Origin: a bacterium
Lineage (GTDB): Bacteria > SZUA-79 > Acidulodesulfobacterales > Acidulodesulfobacteraceae
NCBI GenBank assembly: GCA_021795355.1
Contig: JAJYPL010000002.1
Coordinates: 1-64,000 of the forward strand
Length of the DNA stretch: 64,000 nucleotides
Direction of reading: 5' to 3'
Shown here: positions 40,962 through 50,861 of the stretch, one piece after another
Position numbering within the stretch: the stretch's first letter is position 1
How the letters are laid out: every line of letters begins with the position of its first letter
The notes under the pieces: generated by a model
The model's input: only the letters and a program-made list of their open reading frames with translations
Databases searched by the model: none
Told to the model about the DNA's origin: nothing
Made by a program: the position numbers and the translations under genes

Positions 40962-42608
40962 TTATTTAATAATGTCATAATAAAGATCTTCATAAACTTT
41001 TGCGGAATCTTCCCATCCAAAATGTTTATTGGCGGAATTAATAACGATATCGCTCCATTCACGGTCCCCGCCTTTTTTTTTGCCGGCGGCTCTGCGACTT
41101 TCTTCGCCGCCTATTCCCGATGCATAAATATTATACAGCGACTTAAGAGCCCATGCAATTCCGTTAGAATCGGTATATTTAACAAGTATTCCGGATGGAT
41201 TCTTCGCATTCGGATTTGCAATATCGGAAACGGTATCATGAAGGCCGCCGGTATCGCCCGCCGCTATAACACAACCGTATCTCATGGCTATCATCTGCGA
41301 TAATCCGCAAGGCTCGAACTTTGAAGGCATCACAAAAATATCGGATGCGGCATATATTTTATGGGAAAGAGCTTCGTCATATTTACCGGTCTGCGCAAAA
41401 ACCTTGTCTTTGAAAACTTCCGCAAGGTAATTTGCCTTGCCTTCTATATAATCTTTGCCGCTTCCAAGTATAACGACTTGAAACGGAAAATCGTTCCAGT
41501 TAAAAAGTGCGTCTAAAAATTCGTTTATGCCTTTTTCCTCGGTAAGCCTGCTTACTACCCCTATAAGAGGAAGTGTTTTACCGTCTTTATCCTTTTTTAA
41601 GGGCAAAGAAATTTCCGAAAAAAGAACCTTTTTATTGTTTAATTTAAATTTTTCCCATTCGCCGTAATCTTTAATTCCGTATCCGTCGTTTTTAATATTT
41701 AAATTATAACTTATAAATCTGTCGGTTTTCGGATTCCAGTAATCTAAATCTATACCGTTAAGTATCCCTCTTAGCCGTCCCGCATTGCGAAGATTTTTCA
41801 GCTCGCCGTCAAGCCCGAAGCCGAATCTGCTGTCCGTTATTTCTTGCGCATAAGTCGGGCTTACCGTAGTAACTATATCGGAAAGTTTAATCCCGCCTTT
41901 TAGGCTGTTTATAGTTCCGAAGTGTTCGTAAGCATCGGAGGAATTATATTTAAAATCGAGGCCTATATCGTAAAAATCGTCCATGCCGTAAACCCCTTGA
42001 TAACCCAGGTTATGTATCGTAAACGCTATAGCCGGCCTTAATCCGTTTGCGCTTATGCGCCTGCTCAATTTAGCGCTTAAAATACCTTCGGCGGAACTGT
42101 TTAAGTTTACCGAAACTTTTTTATCTCCGAGCGTCTGCCTTATGACGGCGGGAACAAATCCTCCCGACCAGTCGTGAGCATGAACGACCAACGGTATTCC
42201 AAGAATTTTCATTGCGTATGCCGTTCCGTGAGCAAGCATTGCATAACGCCACAGGTTGTCTTTATATGCGCAAACCCCTCCGTGCGTACCGTAAACTTCC
42301 TCCCTGTTAAAAAAATGATTCTGCTCTATAAGAACGACGGGAATATCTCCCATGGCAAAACCGGTTTTAATTCCAAACTCAAAAGGAATTTCCCCGAAAT
42401 TTACTCTGCCTGCGGGATAAGTTTCCCTTATATCTAATAAATTTTTGGGAATTATATTTTTGTAATACGGAATTACCACCCGCACGTTAATGCCCGCCCT
42501 CGACAAAAATTTAGGAAGGCTGCCCATTACGTCGCCGAGACCTCCCGCTTTTACCAAAGGAGACATTTCCGCTCCGACAAACCATATTTCGTTATTAAAT
42601 TCGCTCAT
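40962..42608 (-). CDS. glgA: Glycogen/starch synthase (GT5)
   Basis: GAEMSPLVKAGGLGDVMGSLPK, VVHAHDWSGGFVP, HNLGYQGVYG, MPSKFEPCGLSQMIAMRYGCV. Confidence 0.95.
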   Translation of the reverse strand: MSEFNNEIWFVGAEMSPLVKAGGLGDVMGSLPKFLSRAGINVRVVIPYYKNIIPKNLLDIRETYPAGRVNFGEIPFEFGIKTGFAMGDIPVVLIEQNHFFNREEVYGTHGGVCAYKDNLWRYAMLAHGTAYAMKILGIPLVVHAHDWSGGFVPAVIRQTLGDKKVSVNLNSSAEGILSAKLSRRISANGLRPAIAFTIHNLGYQGVYGMDDFYDIGLDFKYNSSDAYEHFGTINSLKGGIKLSDIVTTVSPTYAQEITDSRFGFGLDGELKNLRNAGRLRGILNGIDLDYWNPKTDRFISYNLNIKNDGYGIKDYGEWEKFKLNNKKVLFSEISLPLKKDKDGKTLPLIGVVSRLTEEKGINEFLDALFNWNDFPFQVVILGSGKDYIEGKANYLAEVFKDKVFAQTGKYDEALSHKIYAASDIFVMPSKFEPCGLSQMIAMRYGCVIAAGDTGGLHDTVSDIANPNAKNPSGILVKYTDSNGIAWALKSLYNIYASGIGGEESRRAAGKKKGGDREWSDIVINSANKHFGWEDSAKVYEDLYYDIIK

Positions 42609-42640
42609 TTTTTAACCCGCTTTATTTGCATGCTTTTTTA

Positions 42641-42678
42641 ATACGGTGACAGAATTCAATTCTGTCACCGTCACAAAT
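42641..42678. repeat. Palindromic intergenic element (family 2, inverted orientation)
   Basis: ATACGGTGACAGAATTcAATTCTGTCACCGTCACAAAT; reverse complement aligns with the 28060 and 37934 copies. Confidence 0.8.
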
Positions 42679-42726
42679 CGATATAACAAAAGAAACATCT
42701 AAATATTTTCTATTACAGGATTAAGG

Positions 42727-44895
42727 TTAATTTATTTTTTCTGCGCCTATAGATATTATACTACGAAAATCTTCTTCCGCATTTAAATTAAAATTATATC
42801 TTAACTCTATACCCTGAAAAATCCTTTCGTATCCGCTTTCGGAAAGCGACATAGTAGTCAAAGGTTTAAATACGGCATCGTAATTTTTTAAAAAATTAGA
42901 GTCCGTCCGCTCTTTCAGCGTTATTTTTCCGCCCCAAAAAGAATCTTTTAAATATATAAAATTATCGCATCCTGCCGCATTGGTTTTTCTAATGTTATCA
43001 TTAATTCCTCTTACGTCCCCTTCAATATCTGCGCTGACTGCAGGACCGCCGCCCCCCGGGAATGCAAACCTGAAAACGGCTTCTAAATTTCCGGAAATCT
43101 TTAGCCTTGATTTTATAAAAAAAGATACAGACTCGTCTATCTTTATGTTTAGTTCTAAAATTTCATCGGCTATGCCTTCCGCTTTTATATCCGTTAAATT
43201 ATTTAAATTATTATTGCGTCCGGCTTCGCCGCCGCCGTTAATAACGGGATATGCTTTGGTTTCTATGAGTATATAATTTTTACCGTTATTTTCGCATATA
43301 TTTTTTATGTCCGTACCGGAAAAGCAAAGAGGCTTATTTTCAAATAAAATTTCAAAAGGAGGAAGAATGCCTTTACGCATTAAAAGATCTTTTTCCGATA
43401 AATCGGAGGGGTATTTAGTTTCGTCATGTATCGTTTTAGGCGGCTCGTCCTCTGAACCGCTTTTATCTTTTATATCGTTAACCGCGCTTTCTTCTTTTGC
43501 GCTTTTTTCTTTTATTTTTAAAATGTCGTATTCTTCATGCAGGCAGAATACGTCGCCGAGAGAATGAATCAAGCCTTTCCCTATATAATCTAACGCAGAA
43601 AAAGAAGCCGACGAAGGCTTATAAATTATGCACCATAAATCGTTTGAAAGCAAAAACTCTTTTTCTCCGTCAGAATCAAAATCAAAGCATTCTATCTCTA
43701 TTTTTTCGTTAACGGCATCTTTATAAAAAACGTAGGAGGATAACAGCGCATTATGTACCGCCCTTCTTAAATGAGGCAGATAAATGCCGCCGAATACTCC
43801 GTGCCAGTAAGCATCGTTAGCCTGAGATTTAAGAAGTTCTGCGGCGGCTTCGTTAAGATTTTTACCGTAAGTTTCTTGAATATAATCTATTTTTAGGCTT
43901 AAATTAAGCATTCTTTTATGCTGGAGATTAGATTCCGGATATCTGGTTAAAAAATTATGCCATATGCCGGAACTTAAAGGAGCGGAAGGATCCAGCGATT
44001 TTATTTTTTCGCAGGCATCTCTCGTTTCCGGAGGCAGAGTCCATTCTCCCATTTCCCTGTAACTTGAAATAGGCAGATATACCTGATTTCTTTTTTCGGC
44101 ATTACGCAATAAATTCGAAGGAAGTTCGAAAATTATGTCCGAATAAGGACTGTTTTCGTCTTTTGAACAGGCTTTATCGATAAAATTTTCCAACCAGCCT
44201 TTGTTCCCTTCTTTTCCGTAAACCCAGTCGAAAGTATCCGGCCAGCCGCCCATTTTTTCGCCGTCGTCGAACATAACGGACAAATTGGAACGTCTTCCGT
44301 TCATGTATAATATCTCGTTTAAAGACTCGGACGGTTCCGCAAAAGGTATCTTATATCTTAATCTTTCATGTATAGGAAAAATATCGAAATATTCGCCGCC
44401 GTATTCGGTTCTAAAAACTGAGTCTATGCGGTCAGGAGAAATACCGGCCTGGAAAAATTGAAAGTCGTCCAAAAAAGCATAATTTAATCCTGCCGATTTT
44501 AAGTCTTTAATTATATCGGGCTGCCAAATCCTTTCCGTTATCCATGCGCCTGAAGGATATACCCCGAAAAGCCTTTTTATAGCCGCATTAAGCATTTCAA
44601 GCTGTTTCAATCTGTCTTTCGGCGGAATCATGGCAAGAATCGGTTCGTAATATCCGCCGCCTATAAACTCTATTAATCCGGCATTTACGCCTTCGGCTAT
44701 TATTTTGATTAACCCGGGATCGTTTTCTTCCCACCATTCTAAAAGTACGCCTGAAGCATGCAGGCAAAATTTTACGTTAAGCCCGAAAAGAGTTCTGATA
44801 AGGGGCGAGTAAGATTTTTGATGGACTTCTTTAAAAACGAAATCAAAATTGCCTACCGGTTGATGACAATGAAATCCTAAGATAAATTTAGTCAT
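42727..44895 (-). CDS. GH57 glycoside hydrolase, alpha-amylase/4-alpha-glucanotransferase-like
   Basis: FILGFHCHQPVGNFDFVF, EFIGGGYYEPILAMIPPKDRLKQ, GAWITERIWQPDII, FLDDFQF. Confidence 0.9.
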   Translation of the reverse strand: MTKFILGFHCHQPVGNFDFVFKEVHQKSYSPLIRTLFGLNVKFCLHASGVLLEWWEENDPGLIKIIAEGVNAGLIEFIGGGYYEPILAMIPPKDRLKQLEMLNAAIKRLFGVYPSGAWITERIWQPDIIKDLKSAGLNYAFLDDFQFFQAGISPDRIDSVFRTEYGGEYFDIFPIHERLRYKIPFAEPSESLNEILYMNGRRSNLSVMFDDGEKMGGWPDTFDWVYGKEGNKGWLENFIDKACSKDENSPYSDIIFELPSNLLRNAEKRNQVYLPISSYREMGEWTLPPETRDACEKIKSLDPSAPLSSGIWHNFLTRYPESNLQHKRMLNLSLKIDYIQETYGKNLNEAAAELLKSQANDAYWHGVFGGIYLPHLRRAVHNALLSSYVFYKDAVNEKIEIECFDFDSDGEKEFLLSNDLWCIIYKPSSASFSALDYIGKGLIHSLGDVFCLHEEYDILKIKEKSAKEESAVNDIKDKSGSEDEPPKTIHDETKYPSDLSEKDLLMRKGILPPFEILFENKPLCFSGTDIKNICENNGKNYILIETKAYPVINGGGEAGRNNNLNNLTDIKAEGIADEILELNIKIDESVSFFIKSRLKISGNLEAVFRFAFPGGGGPAVSADIEGDVRGINDNIRKTNAAGCDNFIYLKDSFWGGKITLKERTDSNFLKNYDAVFKPLTTMSLSESGYERIFQGIELRYNFNLNAEEDFRSIISIGAEKIN

Positions 44896-44906
44896 ATAGT
44901 TAAAAT

Positions 44907-46718
44907 TTACAGATCTCCGCCTCTTTTCATTATTCCGCCCTTTTCGGCAATAAGATTTTTTGTGGAAGACAGAGATTCATACAGTAAATCAGGCACTTTT
45001 TTGCCGGCTTTTACGTAAATATTTTTTAAAAAATCCCTGAAAATTTTTTCCATAGAAGACTGCGAAAATAAAGGGCTGTCGGGACCAAGCCACCAGAACC
45101 AGTCTGAGCCTTCTGCGGACATAAGATTCTTTAAAGCCTCTTCTAAATCCGTTTTGTTAATCTTTCCCTCTTGAATAGAATCTATCAGGACGTTTTTTGC
45201 GTCGTTAAGCATAGACCAAGCTTTATTTTTCTGTTCTTCGCCGACCCACATTCTTAAATTTCCGTTTACCCACGAACCAGGCACGATATAGTCGAGCTTC
45301 ATACAGGCGCCGTCGTTTTCATTGCATAAGCCGGCGGCTTCGCTTAACAGAAGAGGCGTAATTTTAACGGACGAAGATATCAAAGAATAAAGGTCGTTTA
45401 AAAAATAAAAACCGTTTTCGTAATAGTATTCCCAAGGATTTTCGCCGTCCAATATAATAGAAACCACGGCGCCTTTATCAAAATCGTCTATAGAGTTAAG
45501 TTTATCGACAAGATTATTTGCCGCATCGTCTCCTCTCCATTTAGAATATGTAAAGCCTATCAAGTCGGAAAGCCCCGAATCCCTAAATAGCATCTTGACG
45601 CCGGTATCTTTCCATCTGTATACCCTGTATAAAGGTATAATATTTTTCCCTTGCGAAAAAACAGGTTTATGGGCATCGATACCCAGCGAGGAAGATAAAA
45701 GCTCTTCGCCGCTTGCGCATATGTCTATGCCGTATTCGTTAAAGAGTTGAAGCGTTTCTTGCGAAAGCGCTCCTTCGGAAGGCCACATAGCTTTTACGCT
45801 ATTTTTTTTTGCCGTATATTTATAATATCCGCTTAAAGAATCCATATGTCTTTTTGCGCTTTCCAACCCTTCGCCGTATCTTTCGAATCCGACCGGCTCG
45901 TAATATATGCCTGTCATCTGGGCGGAAATTCCTCCGCAGTGAACGTCTAACATTAAAGGTATTATGGGGTGATAATGGGGCGATAAACTGATTTCGTATT
46001 CGCCTTTTTTTTTGGCTTTTAATTGTTCAAGCTTACTTTTTTCTATCATACGAGGATATTCCGGAAACGTTTCCGGGGGCTCTCCGCCTTTTACCGCAGG
46101 AAATCCATATAAAGTAATACCGTATTTCATCCATTCTAAAAGTCTTTCAAGCAGTATTCTCCTGTCTCCTTCCGAATAACCGGAACCTTTTCTTATTAAA
46201 TAATTTATTACGGGATCATATCTTTTCATGCACTCGCCGCACCACGACAGGTGAAACCATACGCACAAATCGAAATAAAAATCGTCGTTTAAGTACCTTT
46301 GGCGGGAACCTGACAAAGCAAGGTCGTATAAAACCTTATAATCGTCAAATCTGCATACCATCTGTTCATAATTCGACCATATATAGTGATCGCACATCCA
46401 TTTTCTTATATCTTCTCCGCCGTCGTCAACGTTTTTAAATAAAAGCGGTTTTAAAAATTTATCAGGTAAAATATCGAGCGCCTTTCTTGTTTTCTTTTCT
46501 GCGAGCGCTTTTTCTATGCGGCAGTTATAATCCTGCCACTGGTCTATTAATACGGGAGTAATGTTTATGTTGGCTTTCATGCCTGAATTAGAAAGTACGT
46601 TAAGCGGCATGTCGATGTAATCTTTTACGGCGTGCAGATAAACCCACGGCAACGCAAATTCGCCGCCGGAATTTCTGTATTCCGGCTGATGCATATGCCA
46701 CCATAGTATAAGATTCAT
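44907..46718 (-). CDS. GH57 glycoside hydrolase (alpha-amylase/alpha-mannosidase-like)
   Basis: LILWWHMHQPEYRNSGGEFALPWVYLHAVKDY, MWPSEGALSQETLQL, SIILDGENPWEYY. Confidence 0.9.
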   Translation of the reverse strand: MNLILWWHMHQPEYRNSGGEFALPWVYLHAVKDYIDMPLNVLSNSGMKANINITPVLIDQWQDYNCRIEKALAEKKTRKALDILPDKFLKPLLFKNVDDGGEDIRKWMCDHYIWSNYEQMVCRFDDYKVLYDLALSGSRQRYLNDDFYFDLCVWFHLSWCGECMKRYDPVINYLIRKGSGYSEGDRRILLERLLEWMKYGITLYGFPAVKGGEPPETFPEYPRMIEKSKLEQLKAKKKGEYEISLSPHYHPIIPLMLDVHCGGISAQMTGIYYEPVGFERYGEGLESAKRHMDSLSGYYKYTAKKNSVKAMWPSEGALSQETLQLFNEYGIDICASGEELLSSSLGIDAHKPVFSQGKNIIPLYRVYRWKDTGVKMLFRDSGLSDLIGFTYSKWRGDDAANNLVDKLNSIDDFDKGAVVSIILDGENPWEYYYENGFYFLNDLYSLISSSVKITPLLLSEAAGLCNENDGACMKLDYIVPGSWVNGNLRMWVGEEQKNKAWSMLNDAKNVLIDSIQEGKINKTDLEEALKNLMSAEGSDWFWWLGPDSPLFSQSSMEKIFRDFLKNIYVKAGKKVPDLLYESLSSTKNLIAEKGGIMKRGGDL

Positions 46719-46754
46719 ATTTCGCGTAAAATTAATTAAGATTTGATTTGCGTC

Positions 46755-48449
46755 TCAGCATATATCCTTTCCGTATAAACTTAAGGCGTCAAGTTTAGGA
46801 AAGATATTATCTTTACCTGAAATATCGTCAAACCAGCCGCTATCCATAGGCTCTTCGCCCACTGCCATCAAAATGCATCGTTTTGCCCTGACTAAATGGG
46901 CTCTAACTCTCCTTTCCGCATAACTGACCGCCTGTCCGGTAGTCAGCATAAACGGCCAGTCGCTGGATTGCGCAAGTATCAGTTCCCTTGCGCCCTGGTT
47001 TAATACTTCGGGATATTTTACACGATTAATACCGTTTTTGCAAATATCTATAAGAACGGAGGCTATGTCGGACAAAAAAGGCTGTATTACGTCGTTTTTT
47101 CCGTTAAGCCAAACCTCCGCATAACCGCCGCCTCCCCAAGACGAAGTTGCAGGCTGTGCGATAAAAACTCCGTTTTTTGCATTATTTCTGTTGATATTTT
47201 CGACTAATTCAAGATAGGACTTTTCGTCGTCGTATTTTTTTAAAAGACCGTTAAGTTTTGAAATAGTTTCATCGGCTATATCTATTGCTTTTGCCGATTT
47301 TACGAAACCGTTTTCGTTAATTCTTCTAAAAACGGCTTCAAACCACCACGGGCCTTCAAACCACCAGTGTCCGAAAAGTTCCGCATCGTACATAGAAGTC
47401 ACCACGGGTTCGTCTATATAATTTTTTAAATACTGAGTCTGCAGTTCCCTGTGATAGACGAACTGTGCGCCGTGTTCGTATGCTTTGCGCTTAGCCGCGG
47501 AAGGCTTGTAAGCTTCTTTATAATTACCCTGTCCCGTAATTGCGTAATATTTAAGACCTGTAAAAGTTTTAAGGCTTCCGTGCCTTAGCGGCGTCAAATG
47601 CGGCAAGTCCAAATCAAAACCTACGTCTCTATAAAACTCCCTGTAAACCGGGGTTCCAGGATATCCTTCCTTAGACGACCAGACCTGTCTGGAACTTTCC
47701 GGGTCCCTGCCGAACATTACTACGTTAAAAGGAGTTACTATAGGGGAAAAACATCCGTTGACAGGATTAGGTTTGGCAAAATCTATGCCGTGCCTGTCCA
47801 AAAAAGTATAATAAAGTCCGTATTTATTAAGAATACCGTCAAAACCTTCCGTATAACCGCATTCCGGCAGCCATATACCTTTAGGAGTAACGCCGAGTAT
47901 ATTTTTATGCGTTTCTATGCCGACTTCTATTTGAGCGGCGATAGCTTCGGGTTCGCCGACCATGGAAATTAAAAAAGCATGGGTAGCGGAAGAAGTTATA
48001 ATGTCTAAATGTCCGTTTCTAAAATGCTTCAAGAAACCGTTTATAAGATACTTTCCTCCATTATCTTTAATTTTTTCATACCAGTTTCTGTATCTTTTTC
48101 TGTAAAACAGGGTTACGGGATGGAAATCGGGATCGCCTTCCGTTCTGAAAGCCTCTTCATCGAGAACTTTAAGTCTCACGGCTATATAATCTTTAAGCCG
48201 TTCGGAAAGCAGGCCGTCGTTCATCATGCTTAAAAGCGTAGGCGTTAACGACATAGTCAAATTAAAATCCACGCCGTCGTTTTCAAGGTCGTCGAAACAT
48301 TCGAGCAAAGGCAGATATGTTTCCGTAACGGCTTCGAAATACCACTCTTCTTCTAAATATTTAGAACTTTCGGGATGCCTGACGTAAGGAAGATGAAAAT
48401 GCAATACGGGCAGCCACTTGCCCGTATTTATTTTATTTGCATCAAACAT
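46755..48449 (-). CDS. GH57 family 1,4-alpha-glucan branching-enzyme-like protein
   Basis: LPVLHFHLPYVRHPE, GIWLPECGYTEGFDGIL, SMYDAELFGHWWFEGPWW, C-terminal SSDWPFMLTTGQAVSYAERR. Confidence 0.92.
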   Translation of the reverse strand: MFDANKINTGKWLPVLHFHLPYVRHPESSKYLEEEWYFEAVTETYLPLLECFDDLENDGVDFNLTMSLTPTLLSMMNDGLLSERLKDYIAVRLKVLDEEAFRTEGDPDFHPVTLFYRKRYRNWYEKIKDNGGKYLINGFLKHFRNGHLDIITSSATHAFLISMVGEPEAIAAQIEVGIETHKNILGVTPKGIWLPECGYTEGFDGILNKYGLYYTFLDRHGIDFAKPNPVNGCFSPIVTPFNVVMFGRDPESSRQVWSSKEGYPGTPVYREFYRDVGFDLDLPHLTPLRHGSLKTFTGLKYYAITGQGNYKEAYKPSAAKRKAYEHGAQFVYHRELQTQYLKNYIDEPVVTSMYDAELFGHWWFEGPWWFEAVFRRINENGFVKSAKAIDIADETISKLNGLLKKYDDEKSYLELVENINRNNAKNGVFIAQPATSSWGGGGYAEVWLNGKNDVIQPFLSDIASVLIDICKNGINRVKYPEVLNQGARELILAQSSDWPFMLTTGQAVSYAERRVRAHLVRAKRCILMAVGEEPMDSGWFDDISGKDNIFPKLDALSLYGKDIC

Positions 48450-48499
48450 AATATTATCTCCGATTTATTTTATAATTTATTAATTTAACCAAATAATAT

Positions 48500-49891
48500 T
48501 CACCTTGCACCTTCTCCGGACGGCGTAAATCCTTCTCCGGAGGCTGAAAAACCTGCTCCTGAGGTTGTAATATTAATATTAACGGGCAGATTCTTGCCGC
48601 CGGGGATACTTTCGGTAGCGCCTATGAATATTCTGCCGCCGTTAATTTTTCTTTCGAGTTTTAATTTCGGGAGCTTTTTATAAAAACAGGATGGAGGCCA
48701 AACAGGGCTTCTCGCTATAAAAATAAAATTCCCTTCATCCGTTAAATATCCAATCTCCACCCATGTCTGAGAAAGTTCGAGGTCTTCCGGAAAGATAACG
48801 TATCTGCTGCCGTAATATCCGTCTAAAACTTCATACCACAGCATATCGTCGTCTTTATAAACCCTGAGTATAGGTTTATACGCCGAGACTTCGGGTTTTT
48901 GCCTAAATCTCCATACTACCTGCCTGACGTTCGGTTTCTGGAAATATATCCTCACCATGTTTTCGCCGGAAATTTCAACGGGCTGTCCATGTTCCAGAAC
49001 GGGAATGTTTTCCACAGGACTTAAACGGCTCCAGCTTAAAGAGATAAGCCCTATCTGCTCGCCTATATTTTTTTCGCTTTCGACGTATTCCACTTCGCAA
49101 ATTTCGGGAATTATATCGGTTAAACTACTTTCAATTTCGACTGTTTTTTTAGAAGGCGGTTTTTTAGATATCCGGTTTTTTGAGAGTTCGGAAACCGGCT
49201 TCTTAATCGGCTGTTTTTTTAATTCCTGCTTTTTTTCGAGAATTTTAGGCTCTTTTATTTTTTCTGCGGATTGAACTCTGCCCTTAACGCCTATTTTTGA
49301 TTTCTCAATAGTTTTCGGTTGTGCTTCGGCTTCTTCTTTAACCTTTGCAGGTTTTTGCTTAGCGGCAGAAACAGGTTTCTTTTCGCCTATTACATGCATG
49401 GCTATTTCATTAATTTTTTTAATATTTGCCGATTTAACGAAATCTGTTTTTACGGCTTTATGGGTCGCAAAACTGTAATTAAAAATTTCGAAATCGAATA
49501 CGTGCGGCGCATATTCTTTAAGTATTGATTTACTGCTTAAAGTTATTGCGGAATAATCTATAACGTCTATACCGTAATGATTTTTTAGCCGTTCAAAAAA
49601 CCCGCCGGCAAAATTAATAAATTCATCCGCATCGTTAAATTCCGGTAAAATATTTGATTTATTATTATAAAACAGTATTCTGCCTTCAAAAACAGGTTTA
49701 AATATGCTCGATAAGCGTCTTTGATTGAATTTTATAGAATCTTCGGCGGCTTTTTTTTCTAATTTTTCTATAATTTTAATTTTCTGCTTAATATCGTCAT
49801 TTTTATAATAAATAACTTTATCTTTTTTAGAAGTTGTCTTTGCTATAGCTTCAGGGTCAAATATAACGGTGAGAAATATATCATCTTTCAT
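48500..49891 (-). CDS. DUF4912-domain protein with Lys-rich linker
   Basis: C-terminal LRVYKDDDMLWYEVLDGYYGSRYVIFPEDLELSQTWVEIGYLTDEGNFIFIARSPVWPP; adjacent to GH57 genes. Confidence 0.75.
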   Translation of the reverse strand: MKDDIFLTVIFDPEAIAKTTSKKDKVIYYKNDDIKQKIKIIEKLEKKAAEDSIKFNQRRLSSIFKPVFEGRILFYNNKSNILPEFNDADEFINFAGGFFERLKNHYGIDVIDYSAITLSSKSILKEYAPHVFDFEIFNYSFATHKAVKTDFVKSANIKKINEIAMHVIGEKKPVSAAKQKPAKVKEEAEAQPKTIEKSKIGVKGRVQSAEKIKEPKILEKKQELKKQPIKKPVSELSKNRISKKPPSKKTVEIESSLTDIIPEICEVEYVESEKNIGEQIGLISLSWSRLSPVENIPVLEHGQPVEISGENMVRIYFQKPNVRQVVWRFRQKPEVSAYKPILRVYKDDDMLWYEVLDGYYGSRYVIFPEDLELSQTWVEIGYLTDEGNFIFIARSPVWPPSCFYKKLPKLKLERKINGGRIFIGATESIPGGKNLPVNINITTSGAGFSASGEGFTPSGEGAR

Positions 49892-49993
49892 ATGCGCCTC
49901 TTAGAATTTTTATGTTTGGTATTTATTTACGTTATTAAATTAATGTCTTACGGGTTTAACTACATTTAAATAATATCATAAAAATTTCATTTT

Positions 49994-50824
49994 TCAACTC
50001 AGAAAAATATTGTCGATAAGCCTGACTCCTTTATATCTGATTGCGGCAAGAAGAATATCGCCATTCTCCGCATCGCTATATTTTCTATTAAGAGCTGAAT
50101 CCGTTATTTCGACGTAGTCCACTTTAAATCCTTTTTTTATAAGCTCTTTTATGACAAATCCGGTTAATTTTTCCGCCGACTTCTCTCCTTTTTTAAATAA
50201 ATCTGACGTAGTCAACAGTATTTTATAAAAAGCGCTTGCCGTTTCTTTTCCGGCGCCGTCTAAATATGTATTTCTCGAACTCATTGCAATGCCGGATTCT
50301 TCCCGCACGGTTTCCACAGGAATAATTTTTACGTTTAGAAAAAAATCTTCCGCCATTTTCTTTATTAACGCGAACTGCTGATAATCTTTTAAGCCGAAAA
50401 AAGCAAAATCGGGTTCGACTATGCAGAAAAGTTTCATGACTATAGTAAGTACGCCCTGAAAATGAGAAGGCCTGAAAAGCCCCTCTAATTTTTTTGAATA
50501 TTCGGGATTAACGATAAAAGTATCGGTGTTTTCTACTATATCCGATGCGGGATAAAAAAGAACCGGAACGGCTAAGTCCGATAAAATTTTTTCATCGATT
50601 TTGATATCTCTCGGATATTTATCGAAATCTTCGCCTTGCCCGAACTGCAGAGGGTTTACGAATATAGAAACTACGGTTTCTCCGTAACGTTTAGCCGACT
50701 CTATAAGTTTTACGTGACCGTCGTGGAGTTTGCCCATAGTAGGCACGAAAGAAATTTTTTTTTCGGCTTTTTTTAAATTATGCGAGAATTCTTTCATCTC
50801 GGCTATTTCGGTAATAATTTTCAT
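49994..50824 (-). CDS. panC: Pantothenate synthetase
   Basis: FVPTMGKLHDGHVKLIESAK, SIFVNPLQFGQGEDFDKYPR, FGLKDYQQFALIKKMAEDF, MSSRNTYLD. Confidence 0.96.
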   Translation of the reverse strand: MKIITEIAEMKEFSHNLKKAEKKISFVPTMGKLHDGHVKLIESAKRYGETVVSIFVNPLQFGQGEDFDKYPRDIKIDEKILSDLAVPVLFYPASDIVENTDTFIVNPEYSKKLEGLFRPSHFQGVLTIVMKLFCIVEPDFAFFGLKDYQQFALIKKMAEDFFLNVKIIPVETVREESGIAMSSRNTYLDGAGKETASAFYKILLTTSDLFKKGEKSAEKLTGFVIKELIKKGFKVDYVEITDSALNRKYSDAENGDILLAAIRYKGVRLIDNIFLS

Positions 50825-50861
50825 GGTTTCCCTTTATTATAATTTTATAAGTAATTATATA

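Noticed and set aside
40857-41303. Plus-strand ORF of 148 aa over the glgA 3' end
   Set aside because: Overlaps glgA coding and its terminator; no recognisable domain.
28060-42678. CRISPR-like repeats
   Set aside because: The 29-bp palindromes are three isolated copies many kilobases apart, with no regular spacers and no cas genes.
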